A stretch of 39,489 bases of DNA. Source: a virus. Positions 10,234 to 20,600 of the stretch are shown here, one piece after another (position 1 is the first letter of the stretch; every line of letters begins with the position of its first letter). The translations under genes and the position numbers were made by a program. Below the pieces are notes generated by a model. The model had not been told where the DNA came from and searched no databases. It was given only the letters and a program-made list of their open reading frames with translations. The DNA is taken from positions 8,467 through 47,955 of the IMG/VR virus record IMGVR_UViG_3300030419_005395. One strand, written 5' to 3'.

Positions 10234-11274
10234 TTAGGACCACTTATACAATAATAGATTATTCATATATCTTACTGTTTTCTCCTGCGGATTTATCTTA
10301 CAGAATAAACTAAGTGTTTGTTTTTCATCTTCAGAACCAGCAGATGATAGATCTACAGAATCGACGCCAGTCGCATATACAGCAAATCTACTTGCACCAC
10401 AAGAAACGGTATCTCCGTCTGGGAATTGTGAATTGTCCCCAAGAGCAGGATCACACGGTAGTTCGGGGGTACTTTCAACTTCTGGACAGCAAGAATAATA
10501 ATCTGTTGCTACATTTAATCCAATTACAATGTCCTCTGCTTGTTGATTAGCAACATTTATAGTTTGTTGCCATTGAGGCAAATTATTATCAACAGTATCA
10601 AGGAACACCCAATGTTTTAGACCAGAAACACCAGTAAGATCTCTATCCTCTGCACCATCTATCCATCTGGGTTCCATCAACCACCAACCAGAATGCACCG
10701 AAACGGTTATGTTTTGTCCTGCCTGAGTAACACTTACCATTCTTCCGTCAGGACCACCATTGAATCCCGAATTAGAATATGGACCGCCAAACGGATAAAG
10801 TGGACAAGATCCCATCCATCCAGGCGCACTCACCGCATATTGTGGTGTGTGAATTGCTGGTCCGTCTGGGTTACTTTGATCGATACCACCACCCAACCCG
10901 ATTCCTGATTGGGGAGAATCTAGATTGTCCCATTGAGTACCACCCTCATATCCGGGAGATGCCCCATCATGACCTCCCCAAAGAGGTCCAGGTCCAGAAG
11001 TAATCCAGTTATGCATCATTGTAGTATGCAATGTCATCTGAAGCATCATATGCTCTTGAATTTCATTCAGTTCTGATGCCTGTAGGGGGAACCCCGGTCG
11101 GAAAGCGATCATTTGATAGTTTTTAGGTGCTGCACCAATAAGTCCGGTATTATTATCACTGGACCACCCTAACTCCTGAGATTCTACTCTACTATTATAC
11201 GGTGCAGCACCAAGTGCAAAGGCATTCCCTAAAGCGTGACTATGAAAAAACGGTTGTACTGATCTTATTGCCAT
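10234..11274 (-). CDS. Baseplate or fibre-attachment structural protein (DUF4815-like N-terminus)
   Basis: The protein is 346 aa from an ATG at 11274, four bases after the preceding stop. The N-terminal part contains FRPGFPLQASELNEIQEH, a motif I associate with DUF4815-type phage structural proteins (pattern F+PG..LQA.ELNE.Q), followed by a Met/His-rich stretch. The middle is rich in Gly, Pro, Asn and Trp, and the C-terminal third contains several Cys (YYSCCPE, ELPCDP, VSCG). It sits between the putative baseplate proteins and the tail fibres, as expected for a connector. It corresponds by position to T4 genes 8-10, but I cannot assign it to one of them. Confidence 0.65.
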   Translation of the reverse strand: MAIRSVQPFFHSHALGNAFALGAAPYNSRVESQELGWSSDNNTGLIGAAPKNYQMIAFRPGFPLQASELNEIQEHMMLQMTLHTTMMHNWITSGPGPLWGGHDGASPGYEGGTQWDNLDSPQSGIGLGGGIDQSNPDGPAIHTPQYAVSAPGWMGSCPLYPFGGPYSNSGFNGGPDGRMVSVTQAGQNITVSVHSGWWLMEPRWIDGAEDRDLTGVSGLKHWVFLDTVDNNLPQWQQTINVANQQAEDIVIGLNVATDYYSCCPEVESTPELPCDPALGDNSQFPDGDTVSCGASRFAVYATGVDSVDLSSAGSEDEKQTLSLFCKINPQEKTVRYMNNLLLYKWS

Positions 11275-11278
11275 TGTT

Positions 11279-13216
11279 TTATCCTATAAGAAATTCTGCT
11301 GTAAAGGTAAAGTTCTTTATGTAATCCGTTGTCATGGATTCAAAGTTAATTTCATTTGGAAGTTGAGATGTTACAAGAGTTTCAACACGATCACCCCTTG
11401 TTACTATCTTTTCATCGTTATATGATGGTCGCGTGACTTTTGATGCGGTAACATCTACACCATTAAGAGTAAAGGACAAATCTTCATATGATTGTGGAGA
11501 TACAGTATCAACCGATAATGAAATTTTACTCAAATCACCCGGTGAGGTAAACTTTGCAGTAGATACTGTGTCCTTTTTAGATGATTTAATGCTGCTGGTA
11601 GATGGTTCTTCATACGCCGGAGGTGGACCAAAACCGCCAAGCAGATCCCCCATGCTGAAAGCATATTCACTTTCGGTTGATACTTCATCACCCAAGAAAT
11701 CAGCAGAAAAATCACTTCCGTCTGCTCTAACAACCTCGGTGACAGTTTGTAATGATATCTTTCCAGTCTCTCCTGTTTCGAGATCATCAAATACCTTTGA
11801 TCCTTCTTCTGTTATCAGCGTTCCGATGCTTGCCCGATTTAGTTTTAGTTTATCTAAGTGGACGCCTGCATCTTGGAGATCACTGCCTGATATTTGTTTT
11901 GTTATTCTGACCTGTGGACTAAACATAGTAGATTCGGGGATGTTTGCAAAAAATCCTGCAAAGGGTGTTACATGCACAGTAAACACACTAACAGGAATAT
12001 TAGGACATATAGATGCCCATTTCGCAGCGTCTACCTCGCCGTCAACATAACCATATCCTTCTTGAATAAGAGACAATCCACTACAATAGATCTTACCATT
12101 AGATGCTGTATATGTTCTTATTTGATATTTTGCTTCCTGTCCCGCCGGGGTTGATGAGGACAGTGGAAGGGTTGGTGTTTCTCCAAATTTAGAACCATTT
12201 GGTTGGTACTCAGAAGCAAGGGCTCTGGATTCTTCGTCAACATCACTAAGATTCATCCACACAGCAATAAATCCTGCCCGTGTTTTATTGTTTTTGGATA
12301 TTTGTGCGTTTTTGTAATCGGTGCTTTCATAAGAGATATTTCTATCACCAATAATTCTATCTACCACATCCGGTGTCTCAATCCTACAAGAACAAGGTCC
12401 ACAATCATTTGGAAAATCTGCCATGCACTGACAACTTGGACCGGTTCCCCCAGTAACAGAACCCGCAACCGCTATATGTGCATTAAAGACATACCGCATG
12501 TTTAATTTTCTTGCCATTTCAACACACTTGTGACACTGAGTACAGATACAATCATAAAAATCACCAGAGGCGTATGTTACTCCACTGACAGCATCCTTTG
12601 ATGCATGAGGATAGTAGAGACAACAGTTACCAATTCTGGTCTCGCTCCCCGCCCCGCATATATTTGTTGCGGTTACGGTCCTAGACGTTGAGGTTGAATT
12701 TTTGTCATACTTATCAATAAGATCTTGTTTGGTGGTAAGTGTATATCTAGATCCAGCATTGGAACCAAACAGAGTAGGAAGTACATTGACACACTGATAA
12801 TAAATTCCCTCAGATGTTTTTGCGACGTTTCCTGTTACATCAGAGAATCCTGAAGTCGGTTTTACATTACCATCAAAGTTATCTGATCTCCATCCGTCTT
12901 GTCCCAGAATAACAAACATAGCATCATCCTGAACCCACAGGGGACTGTTGGTTCCTGACAGATCAGCACTGTTTTGTCTATATCTACCAACAACGGAGTT
13001 ATTTGATTTAAATTTCTGGGGTACAGTGGTGGTGAGTCGAATGTCTTCTGGGTTTATTTTTGTTGCATATTGCATTCCAGCAATTGCTAGATTTGCTGCT
13101 TGTGTTGTATTTGCTTCTTCGTTTGCATCAGGAGAATAACCAAGAATAACGGAAAGACCGTTTTGTTCCCTCAGGTCCCGCTGCACAGATAATGCTAGTG
13201 GTTGTGGTTTATTCAT
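11279..13216 (-). CDS. Virion structural protein of the baseplate/fibre region, Cys-rich centre
   Basis: The protein is 645 aa from the ATG at 13216 (MNKPQPLAL). That start has GGAGG 11 bases upstream and follows the previous stop by one base. A GTG at 13243 would add nine residues, but no comparable ribosome binding site was noticed, so I did not use it. Residues roughly 180-290 contain paired cysteines (GNCCLYY, CICTQCHKC, CQC, CGPCSC), which could form a zinc- or disulfide-stabilised knob. The C-terminal 200 residues are Ser/Thr-rich and beta-like, with the repeated phrase SLS/SFTLNGVDVTASKV. The operon position is downstream of gp6, where T4 has genes 7-10. I do not recognise the family. 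Confidence 0.65.
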   Translation of the reverse strand: MNKPQPLALSVQRDLREQNGLSVILGYSPDANEEANTTQAANLAIAGMQYATKINPEDIRLTTTVPQKFKSNNSVVGRYRQNSADLSGTNSPLWVQDDAMFVILGQDGWRSDNFDGNVKPTSGFSDVTGNVAKTSEGIYYQCVNVLPTLFGSNAGSRYTLTTKQDLIDKYDKNSTSTSRTVTATNICGAGSETRIGNCCLYYPHASKDAVSGVTYASGDFYDCICTQCHKCVEMARKLNMRYVFNAHIAVAGSVTGGTGPSCQCMADFPNDCGPCSCRIETPDVVDRIIGDRNISYESTDYKNAQISKNNKTRAGFIAVWMNLSDVDEESRALASEYQPNGSKFGETPTLPLSSSTPAGQEAKYQIRTYTASNGKIYCSGLSLIQEGYGYVDGEVDAAKWASICPNIPVSVFTVHVTPFAGFFANIPESTMFSPQVRITKQISGSDLQDAGVHLDKLKLNRASIGTLITEEGSKVFDDLETGETGKISLQTVTEVVRADGSDFSADFLGDEVSTESEYAFSMGDLLGGFGPPPAYEEPSTSSIKSSKKDTVSTAKFTSPGDLSKISLSVDTVSPQSYEDLSFTLNGVDVTASKVTRPSYNDEKIVTRGDRVETLVTSQLPNEINFESMTTDYIKNFTFTAEFLIG

Positions 13217-13217
13217 A

Positions 13218-14498
13218 TTAGCACGCGCCTCCGTTTGTGTCACCCTGTGCTGTACAACCAGTGAGTCCGAAGTTTGGACTATCCTCTAATGGACACAGAG
13301 TAGTGAATGCACTAATATATATGTCCCGGAAAAACGGTGCCTGGTCTACATCATTTGTAATTCCAGACGACCAGTTGGGGAATGCATATGTTGGCATATT
13401 ATATGTGACATCTATAGACCCGTCACCAACAGTCTTCCACGCATCACCAGCAGTCCATCCGGTAAATCCTCCATATGTGTTGGTGTTTATTCCTAATGAC
13501 TGTGCGGTTGGTCCGTCAAATGTATATCCACTACCCGTAGCACTACCACACCCAAAACAAAGTGCTATGTTTTCGCCGCTTGTAAGTCTATAGGGGAAAT
13601 AGTTTCCAATAACTGGTTTCTCGCATACACCAAACCCACCTTCATTATCTCCCGGTGGAATATAATCACTGGCGACCATTTCATAGAATCCCTTCATTCC
13701 CGCAGGATGAAGAACTTCCTGTAAAGTATTATAATATATTGGGAGACCTGATCCGGGATCTACGTCATCGATGTCTGTTTTTATAACATAAGAATAATCT
13801 TGGAACCAATTTCCATCTCGGAGAACGTGACTATTGAGTACACTCCCTCCCATATTTCCGTAGATAAACTCACTAGAAAATTCTTTGGTATCAAAATAAT
13901 TATAACCGTAGTCTTGACTTTCAGGATCGGTGGATGTTATGTAAGAACTCCACCCAGCAAATCGCCCTGCATTCAATCTTAATATATCTGTTTTGGGATA
14001 ATAGAATATAACATTAGTAGTTGAACCAAACAGAGTTTGAAAGAAATAATTATATGCTTCCTCTGTACTTTTCTTCTGATATAGTCCCAATCTAATATTC
14101 TTTATAAAATTACGAACACCATCGGCATTACCAGACAGGTCATCAATTTGCTCTTCTGGTAGTCCTGTTGCATATGCATAAGCAAAGTTTTTTAAATATT
14201 CTACTGGTGCTGTATCAATATCGACTATTCTTCGTAATCCTATAGAATTAAACGTAGTGGTACTTAATTCATATCCAGATCGAGTATATAACCAGTCGTA
14301 GTAATTTTGAGTAAATCTCACTAAATGGTTACTAGGACTGCTTGTCTCGCTTCGTTCTATTATCCATAAAGGAAATAAATGCTTTATGTCGATTACAGAC
14401 TCAACGGCATCAGTAAGAGCAGGCAACTCTTGACCCAACAATATCATTCTATATTGTGGGTTTACTGATGAATTTCTGATAATTGAACCGTAAAACAT
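13218..14498 (-). CDS. Putative baseplate wedge/tail protein downstream of gp6
   Basis: The protein is 426 aa from an ATG at 14498, starting 12 bases after the gp6 stop. The first 190 residues are helical and Tyr/Phe-rich (FTQNYYDWLYT, VEYLKNFAYAYATGLPEEQ, TEEAYNYFFQTLFG, VIFYYPKTDIL). This resembles the N-terminal part of phage tail proteins that sit beside gp6/gpJ, such as the P2 gpI-like class. The C-terminal half is Gly/Asp/Tyr-rich and beta-like, with Cys in CEKPVIG, CFGCGSATGSG and the last residue. The match to known T4 wedge proteins is positional only, so a gp7- or gp8-equivalent role is an inference. Confidence 0.6.
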   Translation of the reverse strand: MFYGSIIRNSSVNPQYRMILLGQELPALTDAVESVIDIKHLFPLWIIERSETSSPSNHLVRFTQNYYDWLYTRSGYELSTTTFNSIGLRRIVDIDTAPVEYLKNFAYAYATGLPEEQIDDLSGNADGVRNFIKNIRLGLYQKKSTEEAYNYFFQTLFGSTTNVIFYYPKTDILRLNAGRFAGWSSYITSTDPESQDYGYNYFDTKEFSSEFIYGNMGGSVLNSHVLRDGNWFQDYSYVIKTDIDDVDPGSGLPIYYNTLQEVLHPAGMKGFYEMVASDYIPPGDNEGGFGVCEKPVIGNYFPYRLTSGENIALCFGCGSATGSGYTFDGPTAQSLGINTNTYGGFTGWTAGDAWKTVGDGSIDVTYNMPTYAFPNWSSGITNDVDQAPFFRDIYISAFTTLCPLEDSPNFGLTGCTAQGDTNGGAC

Positions 14499-14509
14499 TT
14501 ATCTACGTC

Positions 14510-16345
14510 CTATCCCAGTAACTGATTTTGTATCTCAATATTATGACCAATGTCACATATAACTTCTTGTCTACCAGTAAAACTTCTATTTTGTGCGAGG
14601 GCCGATATTCTAAAGGAACCAGCAAATACATCATCCCTCATTGTTACCATTCCAGTTTCACCATCGAAATTACCAACAGTACCAAGAACTACAGTTGTTG
14701 ATCCCAAAGTATAATATGCTTGTATGTTTCCCGTTTCTGGATCACACCGAAGACGCACATTAACTGCACTAGGATCCACGTTGTCTGCTTCTAGTTTTCC
14801 TTGAATATATGTTCCGTATGTACCAGTATATGTTTCTTCTGATTCTAAAGTCGCTTCGTCCATAGCATTTCTAAAGTAAAACTTTCTCATAAACGGGCTA
14901 TTACCCCCGATTATATTGAGAGTTGCCCTTATATCAAAATTACCGGATTCTGTATTAAAAGTATTTTCACCAACAATATCATTTAATCCATTTATTTGGT
15001 TTGATATTTCGACGGAAGTTATTGAATTCTCATATCGTCTTTCGCCGTATTCACCAATAAATAATTTGTTGATTTCGTTTTGAAGTTGCTGTGGGGTAAA
15101 AGAAGTACTTTCTGGAGTATATGGAGCAATACCTTCAACGACAATATCAACATATGACGGAGCAATAAATTCTGGTAATATTCCAATGCACGTTTTTTCT
15201 CTAAGCGTGGTAAGTGCTTGATTTCGTATTTGAGCAGTTTCTGTATTGTTAGCACCCAATGTATTAACAGATACAAACATTCTTCCGTACATTGGAGGAA
15301 TCATTTCTTCGCCACCCCACACATTAAAGGACACATAAGGATCCGATACGTCCATACCAAATCCTTGCTCCGACAATACTGCTCTTGCATCACTAACTGT
15401 GACTGCTCTATCTTGAGCAGCAAACCACTTGGGTGCAAAGAATCTTATCGCTTCCATATTAGGCGAATTGCTTCCATTCTCTCCAAGAGATAGTGTTTGG
15501 TTTGAATCCGCAGTCCAGTCTTGAATCGAAAAAGCACCAACACCATTACCGTCGTTGCCGCTACTCTTTAAATAACTAACTCGTACCTGATCATTTTGTG
15601 TTATTGATTTACCTATAAGATCAGCAGTTATTGCACCAAGGTTTCCGCCAAAAACCACAAAGAAACCCAACTCACTTCTTTCTAACCAGTATACTTTACT
15701 AGTTTCGTCTAATCCGGTTGCAGTATTACCCTGTCTCTCCCACTCTTCCCACTCCCCGGTATCACTATTCAGGACTTCAACTCTAATCGTAGAAATATCA
15801 ACATCGGTTCCCTGTATGAAACTTTTCTGTGTAATCGAATCAACAATTATTGGAGTTTCTCTTACAAGAGATCTACCTTCAACCAATGTGAATATTGCTT
15901 CCCCTGCATCTGCTTGATCAGTAATTAAACTTATGGGTTCAATATTATAGAAATTATATGAAACCCCTTGATTGTTTCTACCAACAAACCGAGTATACCG
16001 TGGAAGAAAATCACTATAACCACCATCTAGGTTTCTTGCTCCGCGAAGAAACATAACTGCCCTTGCAGAAGTTCTTCCGGGAATAACATACCCCAAAGGT
16101 TTTACGAGAGATATTAAAGATTCCTCTCGTTGTGCAGTATCCAAGAACATCTCATTTGCAACCATATTTGCATAATGACCATAGTATAGTGTATTGTATG
16201 CTAAGACATCTACCAGAGTTTGAATTGCAGATCCTGCATAATCATAATCCTTAAGGATGTCTTGTTCTTGGAGGTATGATATAATCGATGCTTTAATTTC
16301 ATCAAATTCTAAACTTCCAAGTTGTATATTGTTTGGTGGTGCCAT
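14510..16345 (-). CDS. 6: Baseplate wedge subunit gp6
   Basis: The protein is 611 aa, close to T4 gp6 (660 aa), from an ATG at 16345. The N-terminus carries the clear family signature: FDEIKASIISYLQEQD, DYDYAGSAIQTLVDVLAYNT, ANMVANEMFLDTAQREESL and LVKPLGYVIPGRTSARA. The central GPJ/baseplate-J-like region includes FFAPKWFAAQDRAVTVSDA. In T4, gp6 dimers form the iris ring joining wedges around the hub, and its neighbour gp25 binds the same wedge core. The gene directly follows gp25 with a one-base gap, the usual order in T4-like phages. Confidence 0.95.
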   Translation of the reverse strand: MAPPNNIQLGSLEFDEIKASIISYLQEQDILKDYDYAGSAIQTLVDVLAYNTLYYGHYANMVANEMFLDTAQREESLISLVKPLGYVIPGRTSARAVMFLRGARNLDGGYSDFLPRYTRFVGRNNQGVSYNFYNIEPISLITDQADAGEAIFTLVEGRSLVRETPIIVDSITQKSFIQGTDVDISTIRVEVLNSDTGEWEEWERQGNTATGLDETSKVYWLERSELGFFVVFGGNLGAITADLIGKSITQNDQVRVSYLKSSGNDGNGVGAFSIQDWTADSNQTLSLGENGSNSPNMEAIRFFAPKWFAAQDRAVTVSDARAVLSEQGFGMDVSDPYVSFNVWGGEEMIPPMYGRMFVSVNTLGANNTETAQIRNQALTTLREKTCIGILPEFIAPSYVDIVVEGIAPYTPESTSFTPQQLQNEINKLFIGEYGERRYENSITSVEISNQINGLNDIVGENTFNTESGNFDIRATLNIIGGNSPFMRKFYFRNAMDEATLESEETYTGTYGTYIQGKLEADNVDPSAVNVRLRCDPETGNIQAYYTLGSTTVVLGTVGNFDGETGMVTMRDDVFAGSFRISALAQNRSFTGRQEVICDIGHNIEIQNQLLG

Positions 16346-16346
16346 A

Positions 16347-16754
16347 TTATCTTACCTTTGATATTTCTATTTTTAAGGATTGTTGCTGTGGTCGGGACTG
16401 TGTTCCTTTTCGTATAAAAAAGTCAACAGTAATTGAGAGTTCGTTTGAATCTTTCTTGGACTCATCCCATGTGATATTAGAAAGTTTAACTCTTGGTTCA
16501 TATACCGCAAGTTGTGCAACCACATCTCTATAGAATGTTGCTTTATCGAGAGGATCTAGGTTTTCAAACAAAAATTTATGCAGTCCGACACCAAATCGAG
16601 GATGGAAAGGTCTTTCCCCCTGTCTGGTCAAAATGATATTCATAACAGATTGTCTAATCGCATTGTCATTCAATTTAACAGAGACATCATCTGTAAATTG
16701 ATTCTTGTTAAAATTTATGTCAATATCGGTATATTGTTTTTTAGTAACTGGCAT
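16347..16754 (-). CDS. 25: Baseplate wedge subunit gp25 (GPW/gp25 family)
   Basis: The protein is 135 aa from an ATG at 16754, against 132 aa for T4 gp25. Diagnostic segments are AIRQSVMNIILTRQGERPFHPRFGVGL, split here as AIRQSVMNIILTRQGERP and FHPRFGVGLHKFLFEN, then YEPRVKLSNITWDE. In contractile tails gp25 nucleates sheath polymerisation at the wedge core and bears a sheath-handshake-like fold. GGAAG lies upstream of the start. It is followed at once by gp6, forming the conserved wedge-core pair. Confidence 0.95.
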   Translation of the reverse strand: MPVTKKQYTDIDINFNKNQFTDDVSVKLNDNAIRQSVMNIILTRQGERPFHPRFGVGLHKFLFENLDPLDKATFYRDVVAQLAVYEPRVKLSNITWDESKKDSNELSITVDFFIRKGTQSRPQQQSLKIEISKVR

Positions 16755-16824
16755 TCGATAGACTTCCTTGTTTTATCATTATGTATAATGGATAATACGG
16801 CTTTATGGGAAACTCCAAATACTA

Positions 16825-17586
16825 TCAAAGACCAAAAAGACTCGCAAAGAATCCGGGTTCTTCTGTTTGACCTGGATCGACTGAATTACTATCTCTATGA
16901 AGAGTAACTTCCATTCTATGCTGGTTTTGGTTTGTGATAATATGGTTTATCTCCCCAACCATCCACGGACCCGCAAATCTTTTTTGCTGCGATTCATCTT
17001 GTCCATCCGCCGGGTTGTTGATGTTAATCAATTCGCCAGGACGTAGACTCAAATCTCCATTAAGCACAACCGTTGCTCGTTGTGAGTTGATAAGAAGCAT
17101 TTGTGCATCTCTATACAATGGTTGTTCTGGTGGAGTGTCCCAGTAGGTTGAGTATGTTCTATCGTACTCCAAATACTCTTTGAACTTTTCCCCAACACAT
17201 GGGCAATTACAACTAGCAGGATGATCCGGGTCTCGCCAAAGACATCCTAGATATTCATCACCAAGATGTTGCTCAATGAGTTCGCATTCTTTGGTTTTTT
17301 CATATTTCTCCCGTATTTCATCATCCGTAGGTTCCTCTGCAACATCACCAAAACTAAAAAGACCAAAAAACATACTAAACTGTTCTTCTGCTGATGGTTT
17401 TAGATCCTGACAAGGACAATTACATAGTGGATCGTCTTCAGGACAATCGCTATTATCAACTGCCCCTTCGGGATTCGCACATGGGTAGTCGTCATATATG
17501 GCACCAGCGCCATGATTGATCTTAGTGTTTAAGTAATCAGTCGCTGCCCATGTTTTCAGTCTTGTTAGGAATTCTTGTTTTTGCAT
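16825..17586 (-). CDS. Baseplate hub-like protein (C-terminal hub domain) with CNCPC pairs
   Basis: The protein is 253 aa from an ATG at 17586, with AGGAG 7 bases upstream. The N-terminal half has two CNCPC motifs (residues about 57 and 128) and an acidic helical spacer. The C-terminal 100 residues (SQRATVVLNGDLSLRPGE, KRFAGPWMVGEINHII, HRMEVTLHRDS) resemble the last domain of hub/gpD-type phage proteins that close the barrel around the spike. Because the gp27-like protein is encoded just upstream and separated from this gene by a 1391-aa reading frame, the hub function may be divided between two proteins. No lysozyme motif is visible, so it does not look like T4 gp5. Confidence 0.6.
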   Translation of the reverse strand: MQKQEFLTRLKTWAATDYLNTKINHGAGAIYDDYPCANPEGAVDNSDCPEDDPLCNCPCQDLKPSAEEQFSMFFGLFSFGDVAEEPTDDEIREKYEKTKECELIEQHLGDEYLGCLWRDPDHPASCNCPCVGEKFKEYLEYDRTYSTYWDTPPEQPLYRDAQMLLINSQRATVVLNGDLSLRPGELININNPADGQDESQQKRFAGPWMVGEINHIITNQNQHRMEVTLHRDSNSVDPGQTEEPGFFASLFGL

Positions 17587-17604
17587 GACTTTCTCCTAGA
17601 GTAT

Positions 17605-20600
17605 TTATTCACAATTTTCGCCTATACAGAAACAATCATCACCAACCACGATACATTTACATCCTCGGGAACACTTTGCACAACACGACGGATTTGGTGT
17701 CGGAAGTGATGACACCATAGGCGCCACTACTGGTGACGGAGTTGGCGGCGGCGTCGGATATCCTTCTCCCGATCTGGCGAACGGAGGATTCGTCGGCGTC
17801 GGCGGAGGCGGCGGAGGCGGCGGAGGCGGACCACCCGGAGGCGGACCAGGCGGTGGACCCGGAGGCGGACCAGGTGGTGGCCCGCCCGGAGGCGGACCAG
17901 GTGGTGGCCCGCCCGGACCCGGCGTCGGAGGAGGTGGTGGATCCGGAGGCGGCGGTGCCGGCGGTAGAGGTCTAGCATCTTCGCACGCAGCACAGTCTGT
18001 AATATTTCTTGCTACCCACCAATCAGGCCATGTTTCTTCTCTTTCGTCTTCCCACTCTTGAATATATGGATACCAGACTGTGTTGTTTTGTTGTAGACCA
18101 TATATCGGACAATCCGGACACCAAGAACCACAGGAATTTGATCGGGGGTTGTCAGTAGGTTCACACCTACCAATTTCTACCCAGACATTACCATAATTTT
18201 CAATATCTCCCCCGTTATCTCTAAACGCCTGACAACATTCAACGGAGGTCATATCATCGCCCAAACAAACATTGGCAAGTTCATCCCATTGAAGATTACT
18301 CGCACCACAACATGTTCCTTTTCTTGCTTCTGCACAATCAATATCAGCACAAGTGGCAGAACATCTCGTAGAGAATTGACCCCATCCTTCCTCTACAAGT
18401 TCTTTATTCATTCGCCCGGGCTCAAAGAGATCCTGCACATCTATACCTGTCCACAAATCCGTCGCGGACATGTGTCCTAGTGAAAAATAACTGCCATGCC
18501 ATCTACCATATTGTTCCCTACATGACCACGGATCTAATTCTTCACACGACCCATTCGGCAAGCAACATGCTGCCTTTAATCCTTCAAGACATGGATTATT
18601 TGCAGGTTCTTTCGTTTTATTCTCCCAGAATACCGGACCGGGAGGATTAGATACTTGATATCCATTTTCAGACAAATAATCTTGACACAAAAATGCCCAA
18701 AAATCATTATTACATGCATGAAGTTTTAATTGTTCTGGTGTAAGTTCACATTCCACTGGATCATACAAAGGATCTGCTGGATCGTTCGGATCAATAATAG
18801 TCGCGGGACAAGCATCATCAAAAATCTCAGTTGGTATTTGTGATGCATGTCCTAGTACCGTTGTGTCATATATTACGACAACAGAACCCAGTCCATTTTC
18901 TTTAGCAACTACCAAGCACCCTTTATCACCACCAACTAATGCTTTACCACCCTGTGATCCGTGCGGGACAAGAGTTCTTGCATTAATCCAAGAGAATGAG
19001 AAAGGTATATTATCTCCGTTCTCGTCTTCAACTACAAGCGGTGGTCTTGTACGTTGACATCCTATTTGTAATCTAGCAGCAGTAACTCCTGCATACGGTC
19101 CTCCTGTGGTTCCTGAAATAATAGTATAGTCTGGATCATTTTCTCTTGCAATTTGTCTGTGACATGTCCCGGTGTATAAGTTATCTCCTCGGTCGTCTTC
19201 AAAACAATCATCCTGACCATATACGATAACGTGATCGTATGGTGCCCGACCATCCCCATCGGGATCATCGGGCATACCATCTCGATCTCGATCAACTAGA
19301 GAATACATGTCCCAACCCTCGACTACCATGTCAGTAGCATCTATTCCCGGTGTATAGAATGCAGAACCCGTTGTACCGGGTTCCCCTGCACAAAAATAAG
19401 CGAACTCTCGAAGAGATGCTTCTACCTCATCGGCGTTTTTATAAAAATCGAAAGTGCTTCCTCGCGGGGGAACACACTCTTCAAGTAACTGGTCAACCTC
19501 ACCCTTAACATATCCATATACTAAATTTCCGTCTGTTCCTGTCCTTTGCTGCTCCTCTAACACTTGACTCGATCCCAGACCGTGGGCACAATGCGGAACG
19601 GAACTTGGCAATCCGTATGTGGGAGCCCCGTCAATTGATGATGGTGTTCCTGTGGGGATTCCTTCAAACGAAGAATCGCATCCATGTTCTGATGATCTAT
19701 TTCTTAATGCACCTTCAGCACCGAACAGTTCTGTGTACGGAGTTGGATTCCACCACTCCAACTCCTCACCCGCCCATCCGGATGATGACATTGCCATCCA
19801 CTGATTCCTTCGAGAGGTCCATATAACTACTAATTTTCCACCTTCTCTTACCCACTCTCTCATCCATTCCCAGTTTTCATAATTTTCACCCGGTGGAGGA
19901 GGAATTGTAACTGGAGCAGAACTCCTAGTGGCACTGTTCCAACTCTTTACTATTTCTCCACGTGGTCTATTTGGTTCTGTCTCATAATCTGTGCCTGAAA
20001 AAGCAACCGACCACCAGTCATCGACTGCCTCTGTTGCTGGATACCAATCAAGAAGTTCATCGTCCGCAGTTAGTCCCAATTCCCAGCGACTCCAGGCCCC
20101 GACACTACTATACCCGCTTGACCATTCTGAATGAAATCCGCTATGATCTCCATTAACTATCGAGTTAGAAACGGTAACATTATTTTTCCACATACCTTCC
20201 GCAGATCTGTATTCTTGTGGGAATAGAGTAGTTCCTTCAGCATCATCTTCTGTTAACGGAGGAACTTCAAACTGATCACCTATATCATTCGTCCAAGGTT
20301 CGGCAATTTTCCCAACAAATGCCATTTTATGAGATCGAATATTTTCTGGAGTACAATGCATTGTACAATTTCCTTGAGGATATAAAGGACCGTTCCAGTT
20401 TTCAATCCACTCTGACCAAACTTGTGGGGACCAAGGTAATATACCAAAGGGCGACATAAACTGATAAAACCATCTACCGCCCTGTATCATTCCGGCAGAA
20501 GTTGATATTATGGGATCGTGCATTATTCGTTCCCAGTACCTACCCATGCTCTGGCCCCCGACCCGTTCAAGGGTGGCCCCGCCTAATCTAGAACCACCAT

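Noticed and set aside
13217-13243. GTG at 13243 as start of the 645-aa structural protein
   Set aside because: It overlaps the upstream gene by 26 bases and has no clear ribosome binding site, while the ATG at 13216 follows GGAGG.
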